In this document: positions 38,001 to 50,699 of the stretch, piece by piece
How positions within the stretch are numbered: position 1 is the first letter of the stretch
Layout: every line of letters starts with the position of its first letter
From: Pagrus major
Lineage: Eukaryota > Chordata > Actinopteri > Spariformes > Sparidae
Direction of reading: 5' to 3'
Assembly: GCF_040436345.1 (NCBI RefSeq)
Contig: NC_133215.1
Location: 22,929,806-22,993,805, forward strand
DNA: 64,000 nt
Notes under the pieces: generated by a model
The model's input: the letters and a program-made list of their open reading frames with translations, nothing else
What the model was told of the DNA's origin: nothing
Database searches by the model: none
Position numbers and translations under genes: made by a program

Positions 38001-41000
38001 TAACAGAGAGGGTTTTCCCATGTGGAATGAATAACTTGTTGGAGTAAGTCCATAGCTAAATCAGAGAAAAAAAGGAAAATGAATACAAACAGGAACTTAC
38101 AGTACAAGTTAACTTAATTAAACAGCAATAACATAAACAACACAACTGGTGTATTTATGTGTCAATTTCAAGATTGTAAACTGCCATAAAGTTGTGAGGA
38201 GGGACAGCGAGCCCCGTCACAGTGGAGAGCAGACACAATGCTGTACCAAAGTCATACAGTCCTCCATCAGCACCCAGCAGCTGGAAGGACAGGGAACCTT
38301 GGCCTGCAGTAATAACAACAATGAGGGAAGCCCGAGTGGGAGTACTTCCAACCTCAACAGTACACACCGGTTACTGCCCTATATCAGCTCTACAGCGCTG
38401 CCACTAACATGGCTAAAAATCATTAACAGTATATTGTTTTATTCACTGATCGTCAAACACTGGCAGGTTATTTTCCATGTAATACACCAGAGCATTCCTA
38501 CCTGTCCATAGATTTTACCCGCCATTTCTTTTCCTGCCTGAAGCGTCTGGAAATTGGTATTCCAGATGCAGAGGAAGTCTGAAAAGAGCCATTCAAGAAC
38601 CACGCACACTTACATCAGATACTGCAGTCACATAGCTTCAAGTCATCATTCTAATGCATTTACTCTGCATACTCTTTTGTATGAATTTAATGTGTGTAAA
38701 AAGCTAATAAAACAGACAGCAAGGTAAGCAAACTTAGAACACTTTTTAGACACAGCTCTGGTATTGTGCAGGCCGACTGAAAACATTGCAGTGTATCCCA
38801 GATTGACTTCATTAAGCTCTGTCATGGATCATCATGGTCATTTTAGTGGGGTAAAAAAAAAACCAATCAGATATCTGAGCAGAGCATTTGTGGTCTTCAG
38901 TTAAAAGGAGTGTAATTAAACTGCGTTCACCTTTACCAGCTCCAGCAGAGGGGTGTGGAACCCCCACAACAGCTACATGGGCTTCATCTAGGACCTGGGC
39001 CGATGCTGCCTCCAGCAGGCCCTCGCCGACAGGAAGACCCAGCAGCAGACTTCGAGGCAACGCAAGAGCATGGGCCCCCTCGTCAGCCCCCAGGCCCCGT
39101 ACAGAGACAACGCTCTGGTACACATGACCATTAGGGTCTGGTTGGCAGGACAATGAAGGTAAAAAGTATTACTGAGGAAGTAGATTGGAGGGAACTAATG
39201 ACAGCCAACTTACTTAACTTCTATGTAATATATTGTGTTTTTGCATCATAAAGTTGACCTAAGTCTGTTTTTGATACCAAGTGTAGAATGCATTATGTAA
39301 TCAAAAGATATTCCACCCTACTGAAATCAATGGATCAGTGTTGGCTACTTATCTAAGTGGACACTGACACTGAATGACAGGGCTTGGGGCTCTCATTCAA
39401 GGCAACAGGCTTTAAATGTATTGTCCTTCTTTCTAAACCATTTACCCTTTAAAAACCACCCAGAGCAAAACTAGCTTTGTGCTGTTTAACAGTGACTGAT
39501 ATTAAATATATTTACGCAGGAAACTCAAGCTTACAGAGGTAAAGCAGGCAGATGTGTTTATCCCTGTAGGAGGCAGAGAAGCTGAGCGGGGAAAGACCGG
39601 GCTCCTCTCTCTCAAGCCGGTACCTCTGTAGGGTGTTGGGATTCAGTCTGTGCAGGTAGAGGAAATTGTCCCCTTTCTGTGGGAAGACATTAACAGCTGT
39701 TCACAGCAAACAGTCCTTTACAAATACAAGTCACAAAGAGTTGATGCACGTGTCCACAGACAAAACGAGTACAGACAAAATAAATGAGTCATAAGGCACA
39801 GGCACATAATTATGAACTAAAATGAATAGTCTTTACAGCTTAGTAGTGAATGCTTAATAATAAATTATTGACGTGAATTGTGTTTTTTCTCAAAAGCCAA
39901 ACAATTAAAATGATGTTACCTGTTCAGTTGTGAAGATGACAAACTGCTGTGACTCTGCAACTATGTTAGTGCTCCACCTAACAACAAACAGAAGCATCAT
40001 CAACACGCTACAAGAGACAACAGGTCAGACTGCAGAACAGCACGGCGCTATATTTGAAATATCACTGTCTGGGTTGTCAAAGATAGTGATGCTGACCTAA
40101 TGGCCTCTTCTTGAGCAAGGACTTCCTCTATAGGCTGCTGGGGAGCAGACAAGAGGGAGTCCAGGAGTCTCACAGCTCCTCTCTGGAACAAGACCACAGG
40201 CTCCCCTCCAGGCAAACAGTGAACCCTCCAGATATCTGATGACACCTGGAAAGAATAGATTAATAAGAAGCAGGCATGAGAATGCTTTTTAATCAGTGAG
40301 GGCACTTTTAATAATATCTTAACTTGGCTATTATATATGCTATGGAGAATTCTTGGATTAAGGGACTTTCTAAAAGGAAGTAAGTACTGTATTAGGAGGA
40401 CATTGTTGATTTGGTTTATATAACTAGTTACCATGTTGGAAAGCTGGATTGGTAAAGGTGGACATATTCTAAATAAAGAGACCACAGCCAAATGAGCATG
40501 AGGCAATTGCAACAAATATAAAACAGCTGCACAAACATTTTCTGACTAACAGTATTGAGAATAAAAAAAACTCAATGTGACATTTTAGAAGCGTAAACTC
40601 ACCCTATTCATAGGAACAGGATTTAAGGATTACACCGACCTCCATGTGACCATAAATCACCTCATCAGATTATGATTGGACTGGACAAAATATTCATGGA
40701 GTTAATATAGTATGTAAAGTAATCACATACAATAAGTGCTCCATGCTTAAGATTTCAGCTGTGGAAATGAAAATTCCATTTTCATTTTAGTTCAGTTTCA
40801 TTAATCCAGTCATTCAGATGAGGTACAATGGACATGTTCAAATAGAGCTCACACAGAGTGCTTTTCAATGTGAATAAAACCTCATCCAGCATGCTTGGTG
40901 GAATGCCATGAATGCCTATAAGGCTAGATTATCCAAAAGTGTACTGTTATCTCAAATCGATTCATCACGTCTCATCCCTCTCCAAGATATCAGGCTTTTC

Positions 41001-43293
41001 ACTTTGCCTTGAAATGTGGCTGTTTGGAACAGGTGCAAACACTGTTGTCTTAAAGACATGATCAGACTATACATCAAACAAACTATTTTAAGCACAGCCT
41101 GGCCTTAAAGGCAAATAGAGACGAGAGCTGAATAGCCATGTTCACACTCACAGTTGCTTTGAAGGCCTTATCGAGGAGTATGTCTTCATCCTTCCAAATT
41201 CTGATCACCTTAAAAACAAAACACAAACAGACATTATTTTGTGTATTTCTAGGCATTTAAAGTGACATCTAGTGTTTGAATTAGGGCTGCATGATATGGT
41301 AAAAGAAAAAAATCCTATTGCGATTATTTTGAAAGATATTGTGACTGCGATATGATTCACGATTTGTAGGAATCATCCTTCATCATCATTTTTGCACCAC
41401 AGTTTTCTTTTTCACTGAATTAATTAATTAATTGAAATTATGATGATGTGACATTTGTTGGAGTCTGTAACAAACATGTTTTCTTATGTCTGGAGAACAG
41501 GATTTGTAGACCTAGTACTTTCTTCATCACTATAATATGTAAATATAATGCTGTTTTGTCACACAATATACTTTTAAAAAATGCAGCTTCTTGTGAGTTG
41601 GGCACTATAGCCTATTGCAGTTCTGATCATATTTCGATTAATTTAAAATGTGCAATATGTAAGAAAATTAGTTTAAAACACTCAAAAATTAACTAAAATT
41701 ATCAACAGAATATGAAGAAATAACAGTGTTGACATTGTGCCAAAGACATCCATGTAAGCCTATTGTGTCGAGGAGACATCTACATAATGCTAACCAGCTA
41801 GACCCAGGTCTGAAAAGCTCCTTGTCCCAGCATTTAAAACCTCCTGTGCAAAAGGTGTAAACACCAACACTCCCCTGGCAGTCCAGCTAGCTGCACGGCT
41901 AAATGAGCTAACAGACTAATGGCAGCTAAAGGCATGGATGTATAAACAGAATACACTTAGCAGTGGTCGGCAGTTACACTGAATTCTCTTGAATTCAAGG
42001 TGGCCAACTCTTACGTATGCCCCCTTTAATGACAAATTAAATAACAGACAGGTTTACTTTTTATGGGTCACACAAATTAGTGAGGTCAATACTTCAAATT
42101 AGGTTAAATTGTGTAGTAAATAAGATAATATTAAGTAACCAGGCCAATTGAACTTTGTCTAATATAAACCAATTCGATGGGAGAATGAAGTCAACATCTC
42201 AGTCGTTGCTTTTTCAGTGAACTTTGTGCTTAAACTGTACGGAAAAGGAAAAGGTTTAGCCCGAGTAGGAACTGACTGGTTCATTTTTGCAATATCAATC
42301 TGACAGTGAGTCAGTGCAGCTCCACAAAGACTTTGCTGCAGCCTAAGCAAGCACCACAATCCTTCTCATTAAGGCTCATGTGCTTATCTTCACCATGCCC
42401 CAACAAGAATGACTAAAAAGTCTACCTTGCTGTCTGAGACCGCCACATATTCTTTGGTCTGAGAGTTGTAGACCGCCGGGCAGGTCAGGGTCTGTCCTTG
42501 TTTCACTGTCCAGCTGCTCAGCGGCTTCTGGTCTGAAACCTGTCAGAACCACAGCAACACAAAAGAAAGGACAAGTTAATGACGTGAGGAAGGTTTTACC
42601 TATCATTACACAAAATAGTTTCCCTCACATAGCTAGATCTACAATGTAAATGTACTGTTGACTGCTTTATCATGCCATAGTCTAACTCCCATCATGCTAG
42701 CTGGAAACAAGGCAGTGAGACCAGTACTGAAAGTTCACAGTTAGTGAGGAGGAGATGCTTGGTGCATTATTTAGCGATGTATGGAGATGTATAATAAATA
42801 CAACTAGCTAAATATGCACGCTGACTTTAGCAAAGCCATTATTAGTTAGCTAAATGTGTGTGTCTAGCAGGTGATATAGCGACCGTTAGCTAACGTTTGC
42901 TTGTTGTTGTACACTGGCTTGATGTTTAATTAACTACTCCAACCCTTTTCACGCCTACTAAGAAAGAAATCAAGGCACTATTCAGTTAGCTGTTAGCTGA
43001 GGTGTACGTCTTCTCTTGACTGTTCTGGTGGTTTCTGTCGCGAAGAACATCCGAGGATGCCAACACGAGTTGCGCACACACACAGGTCGCACTGATCAGC
43101 TGGCCCCGGTTAGCAGAGCCTCCTCAAAACAATCTTTAAACGTTACCTTGTACAACGTGACAGATCTGGTTGTGTCGGTGACCACGACATGGTCGCTGTC
43201 TCTCTCCGCTTCGATCCCCTGAATGCCTGAATTAGTCAGAGTTTGACCTGGAACAAGTCCGCACAACGTGTATCCCTCATACAGCGCGGCCAT
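35093..43293 (-). CDS. nol11: nol11, nucleolar protein 11 (complete, 18 exons, 730 aa)
   Basis: Component of the t-UTP/UTPA part of the small-subunit processome, needed for rDNA transcription and 18S pre-rRNA processing in the nucleolus. Exons: 43293-43147, 42539-42426, 41208-41152, 40245-40097, 39977-39920, 39676-39535, 39137-38931, 38578-38502, 38055-37932, 37745-37654, 37446-37381, 37287-37103, 36849-36724, 36466-36212, 36096-36018, 35873-35781, 35458-35351, 35206-35093. All phases join (2,193 nt; human is about 719 aa). The N-terminus is [21 protein letters not shown]-like segments follow ([20 protein letters not shown]). The conserved C-terminus includes [27 protein letters not shown], and ends [11 protein letters not shown]. 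The least certain borders are exons 14/15, joined as VLL|NEVLL. Confidence 0.94.
38172..38304 (-). ncRNA. Candidate H/ACA box snoRNA in nol11 intron 8
   Basis: Read on the minus strand, the stretch folds as hairpin - H box - hairpin - ACA. Hairpin 1 has lower stem CCAAGG/CTTTGG, a pocket, and upper stem GTCCTTCCA/TGGAGGAC (one bulge). The H box ACAGCA (fits ANANNA) is at 38244-38239. Hairpin 2 has lower stem CTGC/GCAG, a pocket, and upper stem GTGAcGGGG/TCCCtccTCAC. ACA is at 38177-38175, three bases before the inferred 3' end. The length of about 131 nt is usual for the class. The DNA is more GC-rich than the rest of the intron. Human NOL11 hosts SNORA38B, as I recall, so this may be its fish counterpart; sequence identity to SNORA38 was not checked. 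Confidence 0.7.
41283..41720. repeat. Dispersed fish repeat in nol11 intron 2
   Basis: Starts ttagggctgcatgatatggt, continues with attgcgattattttgaaaga and gactgcgatatgattcacga, a pattern I recognise from a high-copy fish repeat family. The right boundary is uncertain. Confidence 0.6.
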
Positions 43294-43324
43294 GCTGGAC
43301 GAGAAGAAAGTGGAGCTCGTCGAA

Positions 43325-43334
43325 TCTCGCGAGA
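43325..43334. promoter_or_regulatory. TCTCGCGAGA palindrome in the nol11 promoter
   Basis: A perfect 10-bp palindrome sits 31 bp upstream of the nol11 ATG. TCTCGCGAGA is a known core element of TATA-less housekeeping promoters in vertebrates, linked to ZBTB33/Kaiso-type binding. Position and sequence both fit. Confidence 0.6.
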
Positions 43335-44725
43335 AAAGACGAATGTTTGTCAGCGGCCACCGGAACCACGAGACTGCTCTCTGCTACACCCTGGCTACAA
43401 GTATCATAATCATCATGAACCAAACTGTTGTTCAAAGTGAAATATTCTCTTATCGTGTATCTCAATGAAATGCACTTCAGCATTCAAGAAAATTAAAATA
43501 TTTTAGATGTGTGCATCATTTACATATATGTAAACATATGCCTGACATATATGGATCTTTTGGAAACCTTTAAATGTCCACAAAAAAGTACAATAAAGTA
43601 GTGTTTAAGCAATTTTTAACTGAACAGTATAAAAGATAACACTTTTTTATCAGCTAATAACTCAGGCAACCTTGCCAAATCTCAATAAATCTTTTTTAAA
43701 TTGCAGATTTTGTCCCCATCACTTTTTAAAAGCATAATTTGTTTAAAATGTCCTATTGGGCATTGGTCTGAACAATACATACCTGCTCACAAAATCCATT
43801 TACAAAGGCTGCCCTTAAGTTATTAAGATTTCAAAGCATCACTACTGTACATATTCCCTTTATGAAGGCCATAATCACATTCGTTTTGAGTGTCATAGGA
43901 GTTGATTGGTGGCCACATTGATAGGCTATATAATAATGCAAAACAAGACATAACAATTTTAAGTTTGAAAAAAGCCGACCCATGTTCACCACCACATGGC
44001 TGACCCACCACAGACCTCTTTATATGTTGCTAAGGTCAATGTAGAGGAGGGTTTGTTTCCTATGACAAAGCCTATCACAAGTGGGTGTGAAGTTGTTATC
44101 GCCTGTGTCGTTATGACTCATGGTATCTTCTGTTCCGTTCAGATCACAACAAGAGAATTGAGAGAAATATTTGTGAGACAGAATAATTACCCATGAAAGC
44201 TCTTCATGAATGCATTAGTGATCTGATGCTAGTTCAGATTTTGAGACATGGCTAAAGAGCGTTTATGGCTAAAGATTTTCTGCCAGTAAACGTGTCATAT
44301 TTAATTCATTGCCTTTAGAAATCATGGATATTACAATGTGATTTTGTTTTTCATATATGAGAAAAAAACATCTGCAACTATATACAGGGTTTACCCTTAT
44401 TTTGTAGAGCACTCATTACAGTGTCCACTTCCACTTTCGCTTTAAAAAAAAAATCTTACCTAACTCCTAAATCAGTATAAACAGGAGAAAAAGGGTTATC
44501 AAAGAAAAAGGCTTCTCCCTCCTATTATGCTGTCACATTCACTGAATTGTTCATCACATTTTGTATTAGGCTTGTTTTATGCTTTACAGAGTTGCCTTGA
44601 AAGGGAAGTAGAAGCATAACACACTTTCTAAATCAGTAGTGAGTCAGATAAAATTATGTTAAATGTCAAATTTGTCGGAACTGTGCTCCACACAACAACA
44701 AGACATCTTGAGTCAGACCATATTC
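43335..44725. other. Spacer between nol11 and apoh copy A
   Basis: AT-rich, no supported gene and no recognised repeat. Short open frames here lack any protein similarity I can see. Confidence 0.55.
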
Positions 44726-44731
44726 TTTATT
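44726..44731 (-). terminator. apoh copy A polyadenylation signal
   Basis: AATAAA on the minus strand, 80 nt past the stop codon, a normal distance for a compact 3' untranslated region. Confidence 0.7.
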
Positions 44732-44810
44732 TTTAGAGAGCAGAACACACAGCCAACTTTTCCATATCGCACTGGTTTAATAATCACCAGAGAAGGGACC
44801 TGCTGCTGTT

Positions 44811-47800
44811 TCAACACTGTGTGATTTCTGATGGAAGTGAACCTGAATTTAATGTATACTCGGCACTGCCGGGATCTAGAAGAGAGACAGACATACACAA
44901 ACAGACACATAGAACAGGTTAGAATGGTTACACTCAAGATAACAAAAGTACAGATCCTTGATAATAATAATCCCTTTTCATAGGGACATTCTGAACTAAT
45001 TCATTGACAGACAGTCACAGAAAAACAGACTCAAGTAGTTATAATCCAAGATACAGATCCAGTTTCATTGCAGTTTTCTTGATTTGGTTGATGATGGGAG
45101 CACTCTGCACACTAGGCCATCGCTTGATTGTAATGATAGTGCTTCTCTGCTTGGAGTATTACAAATAGGTGAAATCTGAATTGGGATAAATAGGAAAAGC
45201 GAGCAGTAATTGATTAATTTTAAATATTGATGAATATATAAATCCCCAAATAGCCTGTAGTCAGTAACAGCCCCCAGTCGCAACCAGTTTTATTATGATG
45301 CAGCCTAACTCCAATTTTGGCATCAGGGACTCACTCCCATGTGTCTAAGTCTGGATTACTAATTTGGCAATGTGGCCAACTCTCCTGAGGCCTCAGATCA
45401 CCAGAGGTATACCAAGAGCTCCAGGTTTATTTTATCAGTTTCTTTGTAGTTATCTGATTATTCATAATGAGTATGGGAATATGCTCAATATCCAGTGAAA
45501 TGTGAAAGTTCTTATGGTCGGTCTGCTTTATTACATAATTTTAGTTCAGGTCAAAATCTGGTTTTATGAAATGTATCGTTTCAGCTGATTTGTGTTTAAG
45601 TTCTATATCATTATGTGTTTAAAGCAAAGTTGAGGCAACACACGTTTACTGCACATAATGCACAGACAATGAAGGGAAATAAACAAGTAAATAACAAATG
45701 AAGCTGTTAGCATAAGTATAATACTTTTTAATAATGCACAGCAGCAGACACAGACATGTTTCAGCCCTTGCCCCTCGTCAGCGTTACCGTATCTTATTTG
45801 CGAGTGCTGATGACTTCATTTGTTATTTCGTGATTCGTGATGGGTCTCTCATAAGACTTTTTCAAGTTGAGCTTGCCAGTTATTTTGAAAGAAAAAACTA
45901 ATTACAGCTACAACACCAGTAAAAAAAGTTCGTCTTTGGGGTGGGAACAATGCCCGAGTGACTACAGTCACTTTTTGAATCAAAATGGGAGCTGAGGAGT
46001 GATAGTGACATGTACACAAATACATTTTATAAAGTCTATCTTGTGTTTTGGCTGTGGCTTTGAATGAATTTTTAATGAAACATTGTGCTGTTTCATGAAA
46101 TATCGCTTACGTTCAAAGCAGTCTGGGATTTTGAGTTTTCCATCGATGCACTGGGTTGGCACAGCGTAACCACAGTTCCTGGCCTTGTCCCTGCAGTAGA
46201 CTGAGACGATTTCTTTGTGTAAGACTTTGTTAGGGTTCAGGTTTTCGATCCAGAGTTTTCGTCCTTTGTAGAGTATCCTTCCTCTCTGTATGGCAATGCT
46301 GCAAGGAGCTGCAAGTCCCAAGAAGAAAGAAAAATTAGGGAGCGATAGTGAAAGATATGAGTAGGGACTGATGTTTAAATGTGAAAGCTGTTGCTCCCAT
46401 ATTTGGATGAGTTTATATCAGTCGACATCTGACAATATAGATTGGTTTCAAATGCATTTTAAGTCAAATGCATTTTAACATCCAAAAACTTTTTCCTATT
46501 GTGTTTGAACCTCTCTTATAGTCAACAGTCATAAAATTGGATGTAAAAGTAATGGAATTTGGTTGATTATCATCAGACTATCGAAGTCTGGGACAGAGGG
46601 GAAACAGGAACACATACATCCAAACTGGGAAACACATCAAACCTTTCTCTACTTTCCAAGATCACCCCTAAAACTGCAGTTATAACCAAAATTTGTCATG
46701 CAACGTGACTGTAATATAGGTTGTAGCCCTACCCTTGCAGGATGGCTTTTCAGACCACTTCCCATTCTGCTGACAGACAATCTCGAGGTTTCCTTCAAGT
46801 ACATAGTCTCCATTGCAGCCATATTTGACAGTTTCCATGTAGTCATAGTCCCTCTGGTCGTTGCTTGACATGTAGCCTCTGTCGATGTTCACTGGTGGAG
46901 GGCAGGTCACCACTGTGAGGGGAACAATGTGGTCCCTTCATCAGAGAGACTCAACTAATGGAAATGTGGCATGTTGTCAGTCACTAGGTGTTTTCATATT
47001 TATTTATTTTTAATCAATATTTTTATCATATATAATATTAACTGTTTGGCAATTATCTCATGATGTGACAGATGAAGTGATTTGGAAAATTTCCCCTGCA
47101 GATGGTGAAGATCAAATTGGATGTAATTAGTTAATTTGTCATAATTATGCTGACCTTTTCAGCTTCAGCTGTTGCACAATTTTGACCTTTTAACTGGAGG
47201 AAAGTGTTTTTCTTTCACACAGTGGTGTTAGAAACTCATCCATATCCACGAAAACTGTTTTGCAGACTGTTTTGACTGTGATTTACAATATAAGGCCTTA
47301 AAAAGAGATTTCACAGCGTCTAATGGCTATTTTGTGTAATACTCTGTGATTCTTGAGAATTTGTTTGTGTAAGTGCTTAGATAGAAAAATTCATTTGAAC
47401 ATTTAAATTCCACGTAATCTGGAAAAAAAAAACTACATAAGTGGTGAGTTGTTTTCTGATCTTCTGATATCAAGATCAAGACTGAAATTTAAACCTGGGA
47501 TTTGTTAATAAAAAGAATAAATGTCACAACTTTATAATACATGTATTTTTTTGGCTGGCTCACATCCTACAGTAAAACTTTGAAGTTGCGACCAGTAAAT
47601 ATATCTTGCAATAGCACAATAATTGGTATTATTTCAGTAACTCATGCTTTTCTGACCTTCGTACCTTGACATTCAGGTGTCTTGGTCCAGGTGCCACTGG
47701 CAGTGCACTCTGCTCTTGGTTCGCCAATAATTACATGTGGAGGCAGGCACTTGTACGTCCCTCGGTCGCCATATTCAGTGGTGTTCCCACTGATCCTCCT

Positions 47801-50691
47801 GTCATAAACTATCATCCCAAACTGTGGGATTGGAGCAAGTCCACAGGTCACAGCTGCAAGAAAGACACAGAATGTGACAATTTGTGTATTGCATGCATGT
47901 ACTGTATGTGTTTAGGTTTCTCCTTTTGTTTATAAGTATGTGTGTTATATTATTTTATGTTGCACGTGTTGCTCAGATTTACAGCGCGGCAATCTCAGTG
48001 ATAACTTCATTGCGGTCCATTAACAAATGTGTTTTCACTGGTCCATTTCGAGTGAAGAATGTGAACACTGCAATTGTGTGCTTGTCTTCTAAGACCAGAG
48101 AAGATTTTATATGAGAGCAAGATAAGATAAACTGTTACTGATCCCAAACTATCCCTATGAAATTTGGTTGTTACAGCACCAGAGGGACAACAATAAACAC
48201 AGATAAATAGAGAACATTAGAGAAATAATAATAATAATAATAATGAGAGGTATATTAAGCTACAATAGAATAGAGTAAAGATAGATTTAAGTGGATTTGG
48301 AGACAAAAATGACAACTGTGTGTTGTATGCTTTTCTCTTTTAGTGGAGTGGATTACATACATTTGCACTCTGGTACTGCTGTGCTCCATGTTCCATTGGC
48401 AAGGCACTCAGCAGTGGCAGCTCCAACCAGGGTGTACCTGTACACAGAGGTGGAAGTAACTAAGTGACTACATCTATTTAAGTGCAGCATTTAAGGCAAA
48501 TTTTTAGGAACTTGTACTTTACTTGTGTGTTTGAATTTTATGCTGCTTTCTATTTCTACTCAAAGGCAAATATGGTACTTTTTACTTAACTGCATTTATT
48601 TAATGATTTAAGCTGCAACATTAAAATTCATCTTACATGTTACTACATCAGTAAAAATGTTATATAATAAAGTAAGAACTAAAGAGGTAATTTGTCTGCA
48701 TTGTGAGTCCTTTTACTTTGAAACTTTAAAGGATTAGTTCACCCAGAAAAGAATATCCACTCATTATCTAGTCAACCTCATACAGATGGAATTTCGAGAT
48801 CCAAAATTGATTTGAAGAGACATTATTTCCAACCGTCAAGCTAATGCATCCACTTCAGATGGGATGCACAATTAACGCTTTTAGGTTAGCAGCTACAGTG
48901 AGGATTTTGGATTTAAAAAGGGTGAAAATAATGTCTTCCAGGGACTTGAATTAAACTGGATGAGCTGTATGGAGCATTTTCTTCCCAGTTGTTTTTCTAC
49001 ATTTTAAAACAAGTCTACTTCAGTTGCTTAAGAGAATGGTGCAACGCTGTTTCGCTTCCGGAAATGTTTTGAGGATGACTAAACTTCATCTGACCTTCCA
49101 TCTGCGTGAGGGTGAGTAGATAATCACTGAATTTTCATTTCTGGGTGAACTGCCCTTTAAGTATATTTTCTTGGTGATACTAACATACTTTTGCTAAAGT
49201 AAGATTTTGATTGCAAGATGTGCAACTAAGAGTTTTCAAACCATCCCATTGGTACTTTTATTCAGTAAAAGATGTTAATACTTCTTCCACTGCTGCCTGT
49301 TTTATACTTGTCAGTGTTGATAAAGCAGATTACATGAATTAAAATATATAAAATTATATCAACCAGTGAATTAGGGAGAGCGAGAGCAAATGACATACGT
49401 CAACAAGATGTTGTTGCCTACCCTTCATGACAGGTGTAGTTGATTGTACTCTGGTACACAGTATCCTCATAGTCCAGTTCTCCATTAGACAGTAGATCAG
49501 GATAGGGGCACCGTTTTGCTGTAAGAGAGAATACAGTTCGGAGAATACGTGTAAATGTTCTGCAATTTCTTTGTACAAAATATGCAAACATAGAATGACA
49601 TGTCTGCAGTTTCTACTTTAGTATGCCACCTTCATGAAGCCAAGTTGTGATCTAGTTGTGCAGACTGTCTGCACCAAACATGTTCATCATTTCTTTCTCC
49701 AATACACAGAGAAGGAATCATTTATGTTTAGTCCTGAATCTACACATTCATATCCTCAGTCCTTATCTACATATTTATAATACAAATCTTCCCCAAATCT
49801 ACTAAAGCACTGTATTTTTCTATACCACATCAAAAATAAGTCTTCATTTCTAGTAAGATTGGAAACTCTATCAGTGATAATTGAATTAATGATTATTTCA
49901 GTTAAATTACTTCATTATACAACTATATTACAAGCAAAAGGTTGTTTAAACATGTTAAATTTGAAGAAAAACTCAAATGTGCAGTATAAGATGATCTGTC
50001 ACAAGTTCTCACTAGAATAATGGAGACCCACGTATGCACAGTAATTTGGTTTTGGTCCATTCTCCACTGGCAATGCAAACAATCGTCCGAGGTCCCAACA
50101 CAGGGGTGTATCCCTGTTTACAGGAGAGCGCTAACTCTGCACCGGGGTTGAAGAACCTCTGAAGCCCAGTCATCTCAATGTTGGCAGCCAGCTGAGGTCT
50201 GAAACACACTGCAAAGACAGATGAAATCAATAATGACTGGGTATAGACTCTCAAATATGTTTGACAATCTATGCCAACATTTGACAAGGGAATCAGAAAA
50301 TCTATTTCTGTCAAGAAGAACACTGAATTTAAGTGTCTTATAGACAGGGAAGAAAAACCTGTTTCATTCATGTTGGATTAAAAATGTATTGAATCAAACT
50401 ATTTCAAACAGTGAATGAAAAAGATATACAGTATATTTTTTAAAATCTAAGGATAAATACATGTGATCAGTACTACTTCAACAAATTGCTTTTGAATCAG
50501 TCTCTCATAAGATATAGAGGTTATCTGATGCTAAGGTCATAAAAACAAGTCATAAATCTCTATACAAGTGGTTTAAACCATATGACCTCAAATAAAAAAC
50601 AGTAATAATAGTAAATACCATTGTCATGTCCGGATGTCACAGTGATAGAAAATGCTACCAAACATAGCAGAAAAGTCATAATCCGTTCCAT
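44811..50691 (-). CDS. apoh: apoh copy A, apolipoprotein H / beta-2-glycoprotein I (8 exons, 351 aa)
   Basis: Secreted plasma glycoprotein that binds anionic phospholipid. Exons: 50691-50619, 50208-50032, 49518-49422, 48437-48361, 47853-47665, 46912-46733, 46308-46111, 44875-44811. Phases all join (1,056 nt; human 345 aa). Residues 1-21 form a signal peptide (MERIMTFLLCLVAFSITVTS). CCP1 is exon 2, CCP2 exons 3-4 (split in the domain as in mammals), CCP3 exon 5, CCP4 exon 6. The distinctive fifth domain (exons 7-8) has six Cys and ends exactly at its last Cys, EITQC, as human ApoH does. Several NxT/S sequons are present (NYT, NGT, NTT). The human membrane-inserting LAFW loop is not conserved; the aligned segment reads SAEYTL. 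Confidence 0.92.
48224..48244. repeat. (AAT)n microsatellite in apoh copy A intron 4
   Basis: About seven AAT units in tandem, just downstream of exon 4 on the gene strand. Confidence 0.8.
48445..49295. mobile_element. MITE-like element in apoh copy A intron 3, split by a second MITE
   Basis: Left end cagaggtggaagtaactaag, right end tacttcttccactgctg: near-perfect terminal inverted repeats. The interior (gaacttgtactttacttgtg, ggtacttttattcagtaaaa) matches a high-copy fish family with tacttttactt-rich ends. The element is interrupted at 48726-49160 by another MITE. Flanks cctgtaca (48437-48444) and cctgtttt (49296-49303) share five of eight bases and may be a decayed 8-bp target duplication, which would suit a hAT-type element. 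Confidence 0.7.
48726..49160. mobile_element. Nested MITE with TTAA ends
   Basis: Terminal inverted repeats ttaaaggattagttcaccca at the left and tgggtgaactgccctttaa at the right. TTAA at both ends fits the target duplication of piggyBac-like elements. The family is very common in fish. It lies wholly within the element at 48445-49295, so it inserted later. Confidence 0.7.
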
Positions 50692-50699
50692 CCTTCGTT

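Noticed and set aside
38155-38367. 70-codon minus-strand open frame, considered as an extra nol11 exon
   Set aside because: Exons 8 (ending IYGQ) and 9 (starting LWTY) already join as in the mammalian protein, the frame after the only good acceptor hits a stop, and the same bases fit an H/ACA snoRNA.
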